DNA of 64,000 nt from RGIG2945 sp045540355 (GTDB taxonomy: Bacteria > Bacillota > Clostridia > Oscillospirales > Acutalibacteraceae), in NCBI GenBank assembly GCA_045540355.1, contig JAZQHB010000077.1:31010-95009 (forward strand), in the 5' to 3' direction. Within the stretch, counting starts at the first letter, position 1, and each line of letters opens with the position of its first letter. A model generated the notes under the pieces. The model was not told the DNA's origin and searched no databases. It saw only the letters and a program-made list of their open reading frames with translations. The translations under genes and the position numbers were made by a program. Below are positions 24,815 through 33,275 of this stretch, in pieces.

Positions 24815-25228
24815 ATTTTTCTCCTTACGAAAATAATGTTAATATTTTTTAAAGACAAAACGATGTATGTTACAGAATTGTTATAAAGTGGTAAAGTATA
24901 TATAAACTACAAGAAATTGTGTTGAAAAATTGCGGAATTTGCGGTATTATTTAATTGAGGAAAAAACAGAATATACGAATAAATTTGAGGGGTGATTTGA
25001 TATGAATATTCTGTAAAATGTTTCCTGAAAGTATTCTTTGTGGTAATAACTAACAAAAACTAACCACGCAATTTGTGCAACTTTAATCAAGGATTTATGT
25101 TATCAATATTATAGCACAATTTTAATGAATTTTAAACAGAAATTCGCCTTGACAAAGTGCAAAATTTGTAGTAAATTAGTCTTACTGTAAAAGCACTCAG
25201 CAGAAATGATTTTAGGAGGATAAATGAA
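24815..25228. other. Intergenic region with two promoters and an inverted repeat
   Basis: 414 bases without a convincing gene. TTGAAA (24922), 17 bases, TATTAT (24945) is a good plus-strand promoter with no nearby ORF. Downstream ACAGAATAT (24966-24974) and ATATTCTGT (25006-25014) form a 9-bp inverted repeat. The promoter of the next gene lies at 25149-25177. Confidence 0.45.
25149..25177 (+). promoter_or_regulatory. Promoter of lipoprotein gene
   Basis: TTGACA, 17 bases, TAAATT, about 50 bases before the start codon. Confidence 0.65.
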
Positions 25229-26311
25229 ATGAGAGCAAAAATTCAAAAAATAATCGCGGCACTTATGGCTATGGCAATGTTAATGTCATTTGCAGCTTGC
25301 GGCGGTAACGATGATGACAAAACAACTACTGCAAAAGCTACCGACGCTGTTCAGACAGAAGTTGTAACAGATGCAAACGGTGAAGAAGTAACAAACGACG
25401 AAGGCGAAGTTGTAACAGAAGCAGTTGAAGATGAATCAACTGAAGAAGCTGACGACAAGTCAACTGAAAAAGAAGACGACACAACAAAGAAAGACGATAA
25501 GAAGACAACTAAAAAAGACGATAAGTCAACAACAAAGAAAGACGACAAAACTACAACTAAAAAAGACGACAAGACCACAACTAAAAAAGACGACAAAACT
25601 ACAACAGCTAAAAAAGACGATATGCCTGAAAGCAAGAAGGAAATTCTTGATTATTACAAGAAGGCAGTTAACAAGGTAAACGATAGTAAAGCAGGCTTTA
25701 CAAAGACCCGTTCATCAAAAGCAGACAAATTCAATGTTCCGGGTGCACTCTCAGCATTCAAAGGCATGATTGAAAAGTTCATGGGAATAGGCTCATCCAA
25801 TAAATATGAGGTAACAGTTGCTAAGGGCACATTCGGCGGAAAAATTAAGGCTGACGCAAGCGGCAAGGACCAGAGATATTATTATCTTGCTCCCGTAAAG
25901 CTTTCTGAGTCTGATATTAAGGATGCAGACTGCAAAAAAGAAGGCGATAACTATGTTATCACACTCAAGCTCAAGGACGGTCAGAGTGCTGCAGGTAAGG
26001 GCGTAACAACAGTTAATAAGTCTTCCATTGATAAGTGCGGACTTTGTGTTGGTGACAGAGATATTGATATCTTCGACCACAAGACAGCAGAAATTATGTG
26101 TAGTGCGATGGATTCCTTCGACAACAAGAATGTTAACGAGAAAACATCAAACTGCAAGGTTGTTGCAAAGATTAACGCTTCAACCGGTAAGATGGTAAGT
26201 GTTAAGGTTACATTCGATCTTGATTGCAGCTTTAAAGTTAAATTCTTAGGCAGCCACAATGTTGAAGCAGTAGGCACAACAACAGTTGAATACAAGAGCT
26301 TTAAGTGGTAA
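25229..26311 (+). CDS. Lipoprotein with KKDDKTTT repeats, unknown function
   Basis: A 360-residue lipoprotein: signal ending in FAAC (Cys at about 23), an acidic/Thr linker, then a highly charged tandem repeat of KKDDKTTT units (about residues 85-130), and a C-terminal domain of about 220 residues. That domain parallels the lipoprotein at 7818 in layout (a KLSESDIKDA..YVITLKL strand and a final TTVEYKSF), so the two are likely paralogues. AGGAGG precedes the ATG. A two-codon frame ATGAAATGA overlaps the start codon. The DNA repeat is unstable-looking, and repeat number may vary between strains. Confidence 0.78.
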   Translation: MRAKIQKIIAALMAMAMLMSFAACGGNDDDKTTTAKATDAVQTEVVTDANGEEVTNDEGEVVTEAVEDESTEEADDKSTEKEDDTTKKDDKKTTKKDDKSTTKKDDKTTTKKDDKTTTKKDDKTTTAKKDDMPESKKEILDYYKKAVNKVNDSKAGFTKTRSSKADKFNVPGALSAFKGMIEKFMGIGSSNKYEVTVAKGTFGGKIKADASGKDQRYYYLAPVKLSESDIKDADCKKEGDNYVITLKLKDGQSAAGKGVTTVNKSSIDKCGLCVGDRDIDIFDHKTAEIMCSAMDSFDNKNVNEKTSNCKVVAKINASTGKMVSVKVTFDLDCSFKVKFLGSHNVEAVGTTTVEYKSFKW

Positions 26312-26326
26312 TTACTTAAAAAATTT

Positions 26327-26355
26327 GCCCCGGATGTGTTTCATCCGGGGCTTTG
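26327..26355 (+). terminator. Intrinsic terminator
   Basis: A 10-bp stem GCCCCGGATG/CATCCGGGGC followed by TTTG. Confidence 0.7.
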
Positions 26356-26400
26356 AATTAAATGAAAAAAGATATTGAGAAAGCACAAAGGATAAAAGAA

Positions 26401-27702
26401 ATGAGTAAAATTACAGTTGACTTTTCAAAAGAAGTCGGAAAAATCAAACCGATGCATTGTGTTAATAACGGACCCTTGAAAGAGGGCGAGGACATAAGAA
26501 CGGGCAATTTCGACAAGTGGATTGAAATGGGGATACCGTATTCAAGAAATCACGATGCTTCCTTGTGCATAGAGTACGGCGGAGACCACACGGTTGATGT
26601 GTGGGCGATTTTCCCCGACTTTGATGCAGATGTAAATGACCCTGCATCTTACGATTTTGTACTTACGGACAGATACACAAAAAACACTCTTGATTCAGGC
26701 ACAAAAATCTTTTACCGCCTTGGTACAAGAATCGAGCATTGGGTAAAAAAATACGGAACTCTGCCGCCGAGTGATTATAAAAAGTGGGCAGAAATTTGTG
26801 AGCATATCATTATGCACTACAATGAAGGTTGGGCAAACGGATACCATTGGGATATTGAGTATTGGGAGATATGGAACGAAGCGGACCTAAACGAAGACGG
26901 TGCACCCAACAAAAGAACATGGGGCGGAACGAAGGAAGAATTTTTTGATTTTTACGAAGTTGCTTCAAAGTATCTGAAGAACCGTTTTCCGCACCTTAAA
27001 ATCGGTGGTCCTGCATTATCGGGCAGACTTGATTGGGGCGAGGATTTCATAAAGGAAATGGGCAAAAGACAGGTGCCGATGGATTTCTTTTCGTGGCACA
27101 GATATTGTCCTGAGCCCGATTGGCTTATTTCAAAGCATAATAAATTCAAAAAGATGCTCGAGGATAACGGCTACGGTGATATTGAAACGATATGCAATGA
27201 ATGGAATTATATCAGACAGTGGACACCTGATTTCCTCAATAATGTAAAGCAGATTATCTCAATCAAGGGTGCGGCGTTTGCGGCAGCTTGTATGATTGCG
27301 GCACAACATTCGTCGATAGATATGATGATGTATTATGATGCAAGACCCTCTCGTTTCAACGGTCTTTTTGATTTCTATACACTTGAGCCGCTGAAAACAT
27401 TTTATACCTTCAGAATGTTCAACGAGCTTTATAAGCTTAAACAATCGGCAAGTGTAATTTCCGATGACGAAACAGTCTATGCTGCAGCCGCCAAAAACGA
27501 AAACGATAAGGCAATTTTGATGTGTTATTATACCGACGATGATAATGCACAGGCAAAAACAGTCGATATTGAAATCGCAAACGGAAAAGAAGAATATGAT
27601 ATGTATTTACTTGATGAAAACAACAACTGCGAGCTAATCGGAAAATATAAACCTGACACACCGATAAAAATGGAATTGAATACAGTGTTATTATTAAAAT
27701 GA
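26401..27702 (+). CDS. GH39-type glycoside hydrolase (beta-xylosidase-like), cytoplasmic
   Basis: A 433-residue clan GH-A enzyme most like family GH39. The N terminus (ITVDFSKEVGKIKPMHCVNNGP) is typical. E160 in YWEIWNEAD is the likely acid/base and E267 in TICNEWN the likely nucleophile; SWHRY and MMYYDARPS line the barrel. No signal peptide, so it should act on imported oligosaccharides. I chose the ATG at 26401 because AAAGGA precedes it and the family homology begins there; the ATG at 26362 sits just behind the terminator without a ribosome site. No promoter is obvious, so expression may come by read-through of the terminator before it. Confidence 0.85.
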   Translation: MSKITVDFSKEVGKIKPMHCVNNGPLKEGEDIRTGNFDKWIEMGIPYSRNHDASLCIEYGGDHTVDVWAIFPDFDADVNDPASYDFVLTDRYTKNTLDSGTKIFYRLGTRIEHWVKKYGTLPPSDYKKWAEICEHIIMHYNEGWANGYHWDIEYWEIWNEADLNEDGAPNKRTWGGTKEEFFDFYEVASKYLKNRFPHLKIGGPALSGRLDWGEDFIKEMGKRQVPMDFFSWHRYCPEPDWLISKHNKFKKMLEDNGYGDIETICNEWNYIRQWTPDFLNNVKQIISIKGAAFAAACMIAAQHSSIDMMMYYDARPSRFNGLFDFYTLEPLKTFYTFRMFNELYKLKQSASVISDDETVYAAAAKNENDKAILMCYYTDDDNAQAKTVDIEIANGKEEYDMYLLDENNNCELIGKYKPDTPIKMELNTVLLLK

Positions 27703-27728
27703 AAAAACGGCTCATTGAGCCGTTTTTT
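27702..27728 (+). terminator. Intrinsic terminator
   Basis: A 12-bp perfect stem AAAAAACGGCTC/GAGCCGTTTTTT with a 3-base loop. Confidence 0.85.
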
Positions 27729-27743
27729 CACTTCTTCACTATT

Positions 27744-27823
27744 ACTTTTTACCTATTACTTTCCAAAAATCCGAGAGAAAAATTTATTTTTAGTGAAGAG
27801 TGAAGAAGTAATAGGTAATAAGT
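27744..27823. repeat. Imperfect inverted repeat
   Basis: 27744-27761 and the reverse complement of 27806-27823 agree at 17 of 18 bases (core TTACCTATTACTT). CTTCTTCACT-type direct and inverted copies flank the arms. Noncoding; the origin is unknown. Confidence 0.55.
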
Positions 27824-27855
27824 AAAAATCCCCGTACCGTCGTACGAGGATTTTT
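27824..27855 (-). terminator. Terminator-like hairpin behind the duplicated tRNA end
   Basis: AAAAATCC..CGTAC pairs with GTACG..GGATTTTT. On the minus strand it directly follows the duplicated tRNA-Arg 3' end, mirroring the terminator behind the intact tRNA gene. Confidence 0.6.
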
Positions 27856-28079
27856 GGCGTGCCAGGAGGGACACAGACGCTTCGCGTCTTGCGTACTCGA
27901 CGACCGAAATTCTTCGAATTTCAGTACCCGTCTTCGCACCGTCGGTCTAAAAAACAGTTCCCTGAACTGTTTTTCTTAACGCCCTCCGCCCTCTCAGGGT
28001 TCGAGTCCCCCTTGTCCGAACAAAGTAAAAGAGAAGTCACACAAAAGTGTAACTTCTCTTTTGGCGTGCCAGGAGGGAC
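27852..28079. repeat. Structured segment bounded by a 21-bp duplication of the tRNA-Arg 3' end
   Basis: 27852-27872 and 28059-28079 are identical over 21 bases and include the last 14 bases of the tRNA-Arg gene plus its 3' flank. The 186 bases between carry hairpins GACGC-TTC-GCGTC, GAAATT-CTTC-GAATTTC and ACAGTTC-CCT-GAACTGT. Near 28000 there is GGGTTCGAGTCCC, an inverted copy of the tRNA T-arm. No plausible protein gene. It may be a small mobile or satellite element targeting the tRNA end, or a decayed tRNA duplicate. Confidence 0.6.
28027..28062 (-). terminator. Terminator of tRNA-Arg
   Basis: AAAAGAGAAGT..ACAC pairs with GTGT..ACTTCTCTTTT, directly behind the tRNA on the minus strand. 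Confidence 0.75.
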
Positions 28080-28138
28080 TCGAACCCCCGACCTTTTGGT
28101 TCGTAGCCAAACACTCTATCCAACTGAGCTACTGGCAC
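28065..28138 (-). tRNA. tRNA-Arg (anticodon ACG)
   Basis: The minus strand folds as a full cloverleaf. The 7-bp acceptor stem GTGCCAG/CTGGCAC pairs perfectly, with T8-A9 then GCTC as D stem. The anticodon stem TTTGG/CCAAA has loop CTACGAA (anticodon ACG), and the T arm is GGGGG-TTCGAGT-CCCTC. The 3' CCA is not encoded, and the discriminator base is G. The ACG anticodon is expected to be deaminated to ICG and to read CGU/CGC/CGA. Confidence 0.93.
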
Positions 28139-28227
28139 ATCGCTCAAGTATATTATCACAAAAGATTGAAAAAATCAAGGGGAAATGTGAAAAAATTTTA
28201 AATTATTATAAAAAGCTGCTTTTTTGC

Positions 28228-28256
28228 TTGACTTTTAGGTATATCTAAACTAAAAT
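28228..28256 (+). promoter_or_regulatory. Promoter of the MarR/ABC exporter operon
   Basis: TTGACT, 17 bases, TAAAAT. The spacer contains the near-palindrome TTTAGGTATATCTAAA (28234-28249; arms TTTAG/CTAAA), a possible second regulator site. Confidence 0.75.
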
Positions 28257-28268
28257 AAGTAAGCATAA

Positions 28269-28286
28269 TAATTAGTCGACTAATTA
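28269..28286. promoter_or_regulatory. Candidate MarR operator
   Basis: TAATTAGTCGACTAATTA is a perfect 18-bp palindrome just after the predicted transcription start. It is positioned for autorepression by the MarR protein encoded next. Confidence 0.7.
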
Positions 28287-28303
28287 AATTTTACGGTGAT
28301 GAA

Positions 28304-28780
28304 ATGGAAAATGAGTTAAGAAAACTTGTCGGTATGCAGATGAAGCTGTCTGCACTTCACCGATATTACATTCATACGGCATTATCAAAGCACGGTGTTT
28401 TTCCCGGTCAGCCGCCGCTTCTCAATATATTAGAAGAAGGCGATTGCACTCAGAAAGAGCTGAGTGAAAAGCTCAAGGTATCTGCGGCGACGGTTGCGGT
28501 GTCTGTTAAAAGACTTCAGAAGTCGGGTTTTGTCGAAAAACTTTCCGACAGTGAAGATTTAAGATGCAACAGAATAAGAATTACCGAAAACGGCAAAAAA
28601 GTAAATGCACTTTGTTGCTCAGAATGTGACAGGATAGACAATAAAATGTTCGAGGGTTTTACCGATGATGAAAAAAAGCAGTATGCTGATTTTCTCAAAC
28701 GAATTTCTGACAACCTTTCGGGCGATAATTTTACAAAGAACGATTTAATTGAATTTTTCGAGAAGGAGGGGAAGAGATGA
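28304..28780 (+). CDS. MarR-family transcriptional regulator
   Basis: A 158-residue winged-helix regulator. The recognition region is CTQKELSEKLKVSAATVAVSVKRLQKSGFVEK, and the wing is DLRCNRIRITENGKK. MarR proteins repress exporters and release DNA on ligand binding or oxidation. A Cys cluster (C104, C105, C108 in LCCSEC) at the start of the last helices could be redox- or metal-sensitive. It is first in an operon with a heterodimeric ABC exporter, overlapping the next gene by 4 bases (ATGA), and the palindrome at 28269 is a likely operator. Confidence 0.92.
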   Translation: MENELRKLVGMQMKLSALHRYYIHTALSKHGVFPGQPPLLNILEEGDCTQKELSEKLKVSAATVAVSVKRLQKSGFVEKLSDSEDLRCNRIRITENGKKVNALCCSECDRIDNKMFEGFTDDEKKQYADFLKRISDNLSGDNFTKNDLIEFFEKEGKR

Positions 28781-30510
28781 GAAAACTTATACCGTACATG
28801 AAAAAATATTGGCTTCAGGCTCTGATGTGTCCGATTCTTTTAATCGGAGAAGTTCTGATGGAATTAAGAATCCCGCTTTTGATGGCAGACATTGTCGATA
28901 TCGGTCTTAAAATGGAGGAAGGTGCAATTGAATACATCTGTCAGAAAGGCGGATTGATGATACTGTTTGCGGGTCTTTCGCTTCTTTGCGGTGCGTTGTG
29001 TGCAAAGTTTGCGGCAACGGCAAGCATGGGCTTCGGTGCCGAGCTCAGAACAGGTATTTTTAATGCGATTCAGAGTTTTTCCTTTTCAAACATTGACAGA
29101 TTTTCCACAGCATCACTTATCACCAGAATGACCAAGGATGTAAATACCGTTCAGATGGGTTATATGATGGTAATACGCACACTTTTCAGAGCACCCACAA
29201 TGCTGGTTTCCGCGGTTATAATGACATTGAGATTGAATAAAAAGCTTGCGACAATGTTCTTGATTGCGATTCCCGTGCTCGGTATATCTTTGGGATTGAT
29301 TTCTTCAAAGGCGATGCCGAGATTTAAAAGCATGCTCAAAAAGTTCGATAAATTCAACGCATCAATTCAGGAGAATCTTATTTCAATCAGAGTTGTAAAA
29401 GCATTTGTCAGAGCAAGACATGAAAAAGAAAAATTTCAGATATCAAATGACGAGCTGCGTGATGCGTCAATCTTTGCGGAAAAGCTGATAATTCTTAATC
29501 AGCCGATAATGCAGATGTTGGTTTATCTCTGCATACTTGCAACACTCTGGTTCGGAGGTCACTTTGTGGCATACGGCTCGATGGGTACGGGCGAATTGAT
29601 GAGCTTTATTTCATATATCAATCAGGTTTTGATGTCACTTATGATGATAAGCATGGTGCTTGTAATGTTCGTAATGTTCAGAGCATCAATCACAAGAATT
29701 GTTGAAGTATTGGAAGAAAAGCCCGATATAGACGACAAAGATTGCGATGAAAACTTAGAAGTAAAAGACGGCTCAATTTCATTCAGAAATGTTAACTTCA
29801 AGTATTCGACAGGAACGGGTCGCGATGTTTTGTCCGGGATAAATCTTGATATAAAATCAGGCGAAACAATAGGAATTATCGGCGGTACGGGTAGTGCGAA
29901 AACTACTCTTGTCCAGCTCATTCCGAGGCTTTACGATGTAAGCTCGGGCGGTGTTGAAGTCGGCGGTGTTGATGTGAAACAGTATAAGCTCGAAAAATTA
30001 AGAGATTCCGTTGCGATGGTATTGCAGAAGAATGTCCTGTTTACCGGTACAATAAAAGAAAATCTCCGTTGGGGCGACGAAAATGCAAGCGACGAAGAAA
30101 TAATCGAAGCCTGTAAGGCGGCTCAGGCACACGACTTTATAATGTCTTTCCCCGACGGCTACGAAACGGAGCTCGGTCAGGGCGGTGTAAATGTTTCGGG
30201 CGGACAGAAGCAAAGACTTTGTATCGCAAGTGCATTATTGAAAAAACCTAAGATACTGATTTTAGACGACAGTACGAGTGCGGTTGATACTGCAACCGAT
30301 GCGAAAATCCGTGAAGCGTTCAGCAAAAACTTCGGCAATATAACAACGCTGATTATCGCACAGAGAATATCGTCAGTTCAGGAAGCAGACAGAATAATTG
30401 TACTTGATGACGGCAAGGTAAATGCAGTCGGCACTCATGAAGAATTACTTGAAAACAACGAGATTTATAAGGAAGTATATATCTCCCAGCTTGAAGGGAG
30501 GGTTTCATAA
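28777..30510 (+). CDS. Heterodimeric ABC exporter, subunit with degenerate ATP site
   Basis: A 577-residue fusion of a six-helix membrane domain (residues 15-300) and an ATPase domain. Walker A is GGTGSAKTT (369-377, Ala in place of the usual Gly), the signature is canonical VSGGQ (473-477), and Walker B is ILILDD with D498 where the catalytic Glu should be. This is the pattern of the inactive-site subunit in exporters such as BmrCD, LmrCD and TM287/288. The partner follows with a one-base overlap (TAATG). Substrate is probably a drug or lipid; not shown by sequence. Confidence 0.93.
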   Translation: MRKLIPYMKKYWLQALMCPILLIGEVLMELRIPLLMADIVDIGLKMEEGAIEYICQKGGLMILFAGLSLLCGALCAKFAATASMGFGAELRTGIFNAIQSFSFSNIDRFSTASLITRMTKDVNTVQMGYMMVIRTLFRAPTMLVSAVIMTLRLNKKLATMFLIAIPVLGISLGLISSKAMPRFKSMLKKFDKFNASIQENLISIRVVKAFVRARHEKEKFQISNDELRDASIFAEKLIILNQPIMQMLVYLCILATLWFGGHFVAYGSMGTGELMSFISYINQVLMSLMMISMVLVMFVMFRASITRIVEVLEEKPDIDDKDCDENLEVKDGSISFRNVNFKYSTGTGRDVLSGINLDIKSGETIGIIGGTGSAKTTLVQLIPRLYDVSSGGVEVGGVDVKQYKLEKLRDSVAMVLQKNVLFTGTIKENLRWGDENASDEEIIEACKAAQAHDFIMSFPDGYETELGQGGVNVSGGQKQRLCIASALLKKPKILILDDSTSAVDTATDAKIREAFSKNFGNITTLIIAQRISSVQEADRIIVLDDGKVNAVGTHEELLENNEIYKEVYISQLEGRVS

Positions 30511-32435
30511 TGGCAGGACCTATGAGAGGCGGCAGACCCGGCAGAGGTCCGGGCGGTCCCGGTGGATTTGCACCGAGAAAACCTAAGGATACAAAGAAAA
30601 CAGTTAAAAGACTCTTGGGTTATATGACCAAGGGCAGAGCAGGTGTTCTGATTTTGGTGGTCGCATTAGTGCTTATCAGTGCAGGTGCAGGCGTTGCGGG
30701 CACATATATGCTCAAGCCGATAATCAACGAAATCGGTTTAATTATAGGCAGAGCTGACGAACCAGGTGCATTTATTCCGCTTATTAAATATGTTCTGGCA
30801 CTGCTTTGCGTATATATCGCAGGTGCCTTATCCACCTATGCACAGGCGAGAATAATGCTTAATATATCACAGAACACTCTCAACTCAATCCGTAAAGATT
30901 TATTTGACCATCTTCAGGATTTGCCGATTAAATATTTTGACCAAAACACACACGGCGAACTGATGAGCAGATTTACAAACGATACAGATGTTGTGCGTGA
31001 AGCGGTAAGTCAGATTATGCCGCAGATGATTTCTGCGATTGTAACCGTTGTTTCGACATTCATCATGATGCTGGTCTTGAGCCCGATATTGACGCTGATG
31101 ATAATTTTCATGCTTGTGGTTATGTTTATAATCATAAAAACCATCGGCTCAAAGAGTGCAAAGAATTTCAAACGCCAGCAAAAAGCGGTCGGCGGTGCAA
31201 ACGGATATATTGAAGAAAATATTGAAGGCTTGAAGGTTGTAAAGGTATTCTGCCACGAGGAAAAGGCGAAGGAAGAATTTGCAATCCGCAATGAGGAGCT
31301 TCGCGACTCGGCAACAAAGGCAAACACCTATGCAAGTATTCTTATGCCGATAATGGGCAACCTTTCTTATATGAACTATGCCCTGACGGCAACAATCGGA
31401 GGACTTTTATTGGTCAACGGTGTTGGCAGACTCGACATCGGTTCGGTTGCGGCATTTTTGCAGTATACAAGAAGCTTTTCACAGCCCATAACACAGTTTT
31501 CTCAGCAGGTAAATGTGTTGCTTTCTGCATTGGCAGGTGCGGAAAGAATTTTTGATGTGCTCGATGAAACACCCGAAGAAGATAAAGGTTTTGTAACACT
31601 CACAAGGGTAGTCAAAAAAGCTGACGGAACGCTAACAAAGACAGACAAAAGAACAGGCAACTGGGCATGGGAAAACACAAAAACAGGCGAGCTTGTTGAG
31701 CTTAAAGGTGATGTGCGTTTCAATAATGTTACATTCGGCTATGACGAGAGAAAAACTGTTCTCAAAAATGTAAGTCTTTATGCAAAACCCGGTCAGAAGA
31801 TTGCGTTTGTCGGTTCAACCGGTGCGGGTAAGACTACAATCACAAATCTCATAAACAGATTTTATGAAATATCAGACGGCGAAATCACTTATGACGGAAT
31901 CGATATAAAGAATATAAGAAAAGATGCACTCAGAGGTTCACTTGCAATGGTATTGCAGGACACACATCTTTTCACAGGTACGGTAAGAGAGAATATCCGT
32001 TACGGAAAACTCGATGCGACTGATGAAGAAATTTATGCAGCGGCAAAGCTTGCAAACGCAGATTCATTCATCGAAAGATTACCCGACGGCTATGATACGA
32101 TGCTGACATCTGACGGTATGAATTTAAGTCAGGGTCAGAGACAGCTTTTGGCTATCGCAAGAGCAGCGGTTGCAGACCCGCCTGTGTTGATTCTTGATGA
32201 AGCAACAAGCTCGATTGATACGAGAACAGAGAGAAATATCGAAAAAGGAATGGATTCTCTGATGAAAGACAGAACGGTATTTGTTATCGCACACAGACTT
32301 TCTACAGTCAGAAATTCAAATGCTATTATGGTGCTTGAAAACGGTGAAATCATCGAACGAGGCGACCACGAAAGCTTGCTTGCCGATGAGGGCAAATATT
32401 ATCAGCTTTATACAGGACAGTTTGAATTGGAGTAA
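30510..32435 (+). CDS. Heterodimeric ABC exporter, catalytically competent subunit
   Basis: A 641-residue fusion of membrane and ATPase domains. The N terminus has a Gly/Pro/Arg-rich cytoplasmic extension (PMRGGRPGRGPGGPGG). Walker A GSTGAGKTT (435-443) and Walker B VLILDEATS with E564 are intact, but the signature reads LSQGQ (539-543) instead of LSGGQ. The altered signature faces the altered Walker B of the partner, and the intact halves form the working site, so the two genes fit as one heterodimer. About 40 extra residues lie between the membrane and ATPase domains (TRVVKKADGTLTK region), as in the larger subunit of such pairs. Confidence 0.94.
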   Translation: MAGPMRGGRPGRGPGGPGGFAPRKPKDTKKTVKRLLGYMTKGRAGVLILVVALVLISAGAGVAGTYMLKPIINEIGLIIGRADEPGAFIPLIKYVLALLCVYIAGALSTYAQARIMLNISQNTLNSIRKDLFDHLQDLPIKYFDQNTHGELMSRFTNDTDVVREAVSQIMPQMISAIVTVVSTFIMMLVLSPILTLMIIFMLVVMFIIIKTIGSKSAKNFKRQQKAVGGANGYIEENIEGLKVVKVFCHEEKAKEEFAIRNEELRDSATKANTYASILMPIMGNLSYMNYALTATIGGLLLVNGVGRLDIGSVAAFLQYTRSFSQPITQFSQQVNVLLSALAGAERIFDVLDETPEEDKGFVTLTRVVKKADGTLTKTDKRTGNWAWENTKTGELVELKGDVRFNNVTFGYDERKTVLKNVSLYAKPGQKIAFVGSTGAGKTTITNLINRFYEISDGEITYDGIDIKNIRKDALRGSLAMVLQDTHLFTGTVRENIRYGKLDATDEEIYAAAKLANADSFIERLPDGYDTMLTSDGMNLSQGQRQLLAIARAAVADPPVLILDEATSSIDTRTERNIEKGMDSLMKDRTVFVIAHRLSTVRNSNAIMVLENGEIIERGDHESLLADEGKYYQLYTGQFELE

Positions 32436-32438
32436 GGA

Positions 32439-33269
32439 ATGAAAATAGGATTGGTTTGTCCCGGCGGCGGAATGAAAGGAATATACGGTGCAGGGGTACT
32501 CGATGTTTTTATTGATAACGATATAAAATTTGATTACTGCATTTCCGCATCGGCAGGTGCGGCAAATGCGGTAACCTTCCTTGCACATCAGAGGGACAGA
32601 ACTTACCGCTTCTACAGTCAGCACTCAAAAGCCCCCGAATATATGAGCCTTAAAAATTTCATAAAAACAGGTTCATACTTCGGTCTTGATTATGTTTACG
32701 GTACACTCACAGATGAGGTTGACCCGCTTGATTTTGAAGCTTTTTATAATTGTAAAACAAAAGCGGAAATTGTCATAACGGATTGCGAAACAGGCAGACC
32801 CGAATATTTTGATGCAAAGGATATAAAAAAGGGTGATTGCAAGCTGCTTATGGCATCGAGCTCTTTGCCGGCAATCTGCAAGCCGATTGAAATAAACGGA
32901 AGACTATATTGTGACGGCGGGCTCTCAGACCCCGTACCGATTAAAAGAGCAATTGACAGCGGTTGCGATAAAATTGTACTCGTCACATCAAATATAACCG
33001 ACGGCAGAAAAAAGCCCGAGAAATTTCAAAGTCTTTATCCGATTGCTTTCAGGAGATTTCCTGAAGTAGCAGAGCTTATGAGAACTCGTCATATAAAATA
33101 TAATCAGGCGGCAGAGGATATAAAAGAATTAGAAAAAGAGGGCAGAGTAATCAAAGTATGGCCGAGCGAAAACATCAAGGCAACTATGCTGACCCAAAAT
33201 CCGAAAACTTTGCAAGAGCTTTATGAATTGGGAGTTAAAGATGCAAAGAGAATAATTGAAATAATATAA
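32439..33269 (+). CDS. Patatin-like phospholipase (YjjU-type) with altered nucleophile elbow
   Basis: A 276-residue patatin-fold acyl hydrolase. The oxyanion motif is GGGMKG (9-14), the catalytic dyad Ser is S38 and the Asp is D159 in CDGGLSDPVP. The nucleophile elbow, normally GxSxG, reads SASAG (36-40), so the first Gly is Ser. The layout (FDYCISASAGAANA, YMSLKNFIKTGSYFG) matches the YjjU group of patatin-like proteins, presumed to deacylate lipids in the cytoplasm. It lies 3 bases after the ABC gene, and its ribosome site overlaps that gene's end, so it is the last gene of the operon. Confidence 0.88.
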   Translation: MKIGLVCPGGGMKGIYGAGVLDVFIDNDIKFDYCISASAGAANAVTFLAHQRDRTYRFYSQHSKAPEYMSLKNFIKTGSYFGLDYVYGTLTDEVDPLDFEAFYNCKTKAEIVITDCETGRPEYFDAKDIKKGDCKLLMASSSLPAICKPIEINGRLYCDGGLSDPVPIKRAIDSGCDKIVLVTSNITDGRKKPEKFQSLYPIAFRRFPEVAELMRTRHIKYNQAAEDIKELEKEGRVIKVWPSENIKATMLTQNPKTLQELYELGVKDAKRIIEII

Positions 33270-33275
33270 TTTTTT

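Noticed and set aside
25480..25620. Tandem repeat that might be taken for a CRISPR array
   Set aside because: The units are in frame, have no unique spacers, and encode the lipoprotein linker.
25351..25635. Antisense Ser/Val-rich frame opposite the KKDDKTTT repeat
   Set aside because: A product of the low-complexity repeat read backwards, with no ribosome site.
26362..26400. Upstream start for the GH39 enzyme
   Set aside because: The ATG lies directly behind the preceding terminator with no ribosome site, while AAAGGA and the family homology support 26401.
27859..28248. Open frame of 129 codons across the tRNA-Arg region
   Set aside because: Its GGTRTPDLLVRSQTLYPTELLAH-like part is the well-known false translation of the antisense strand of a tRNA gene, and the rest is the hairpin-rich repeat segment.
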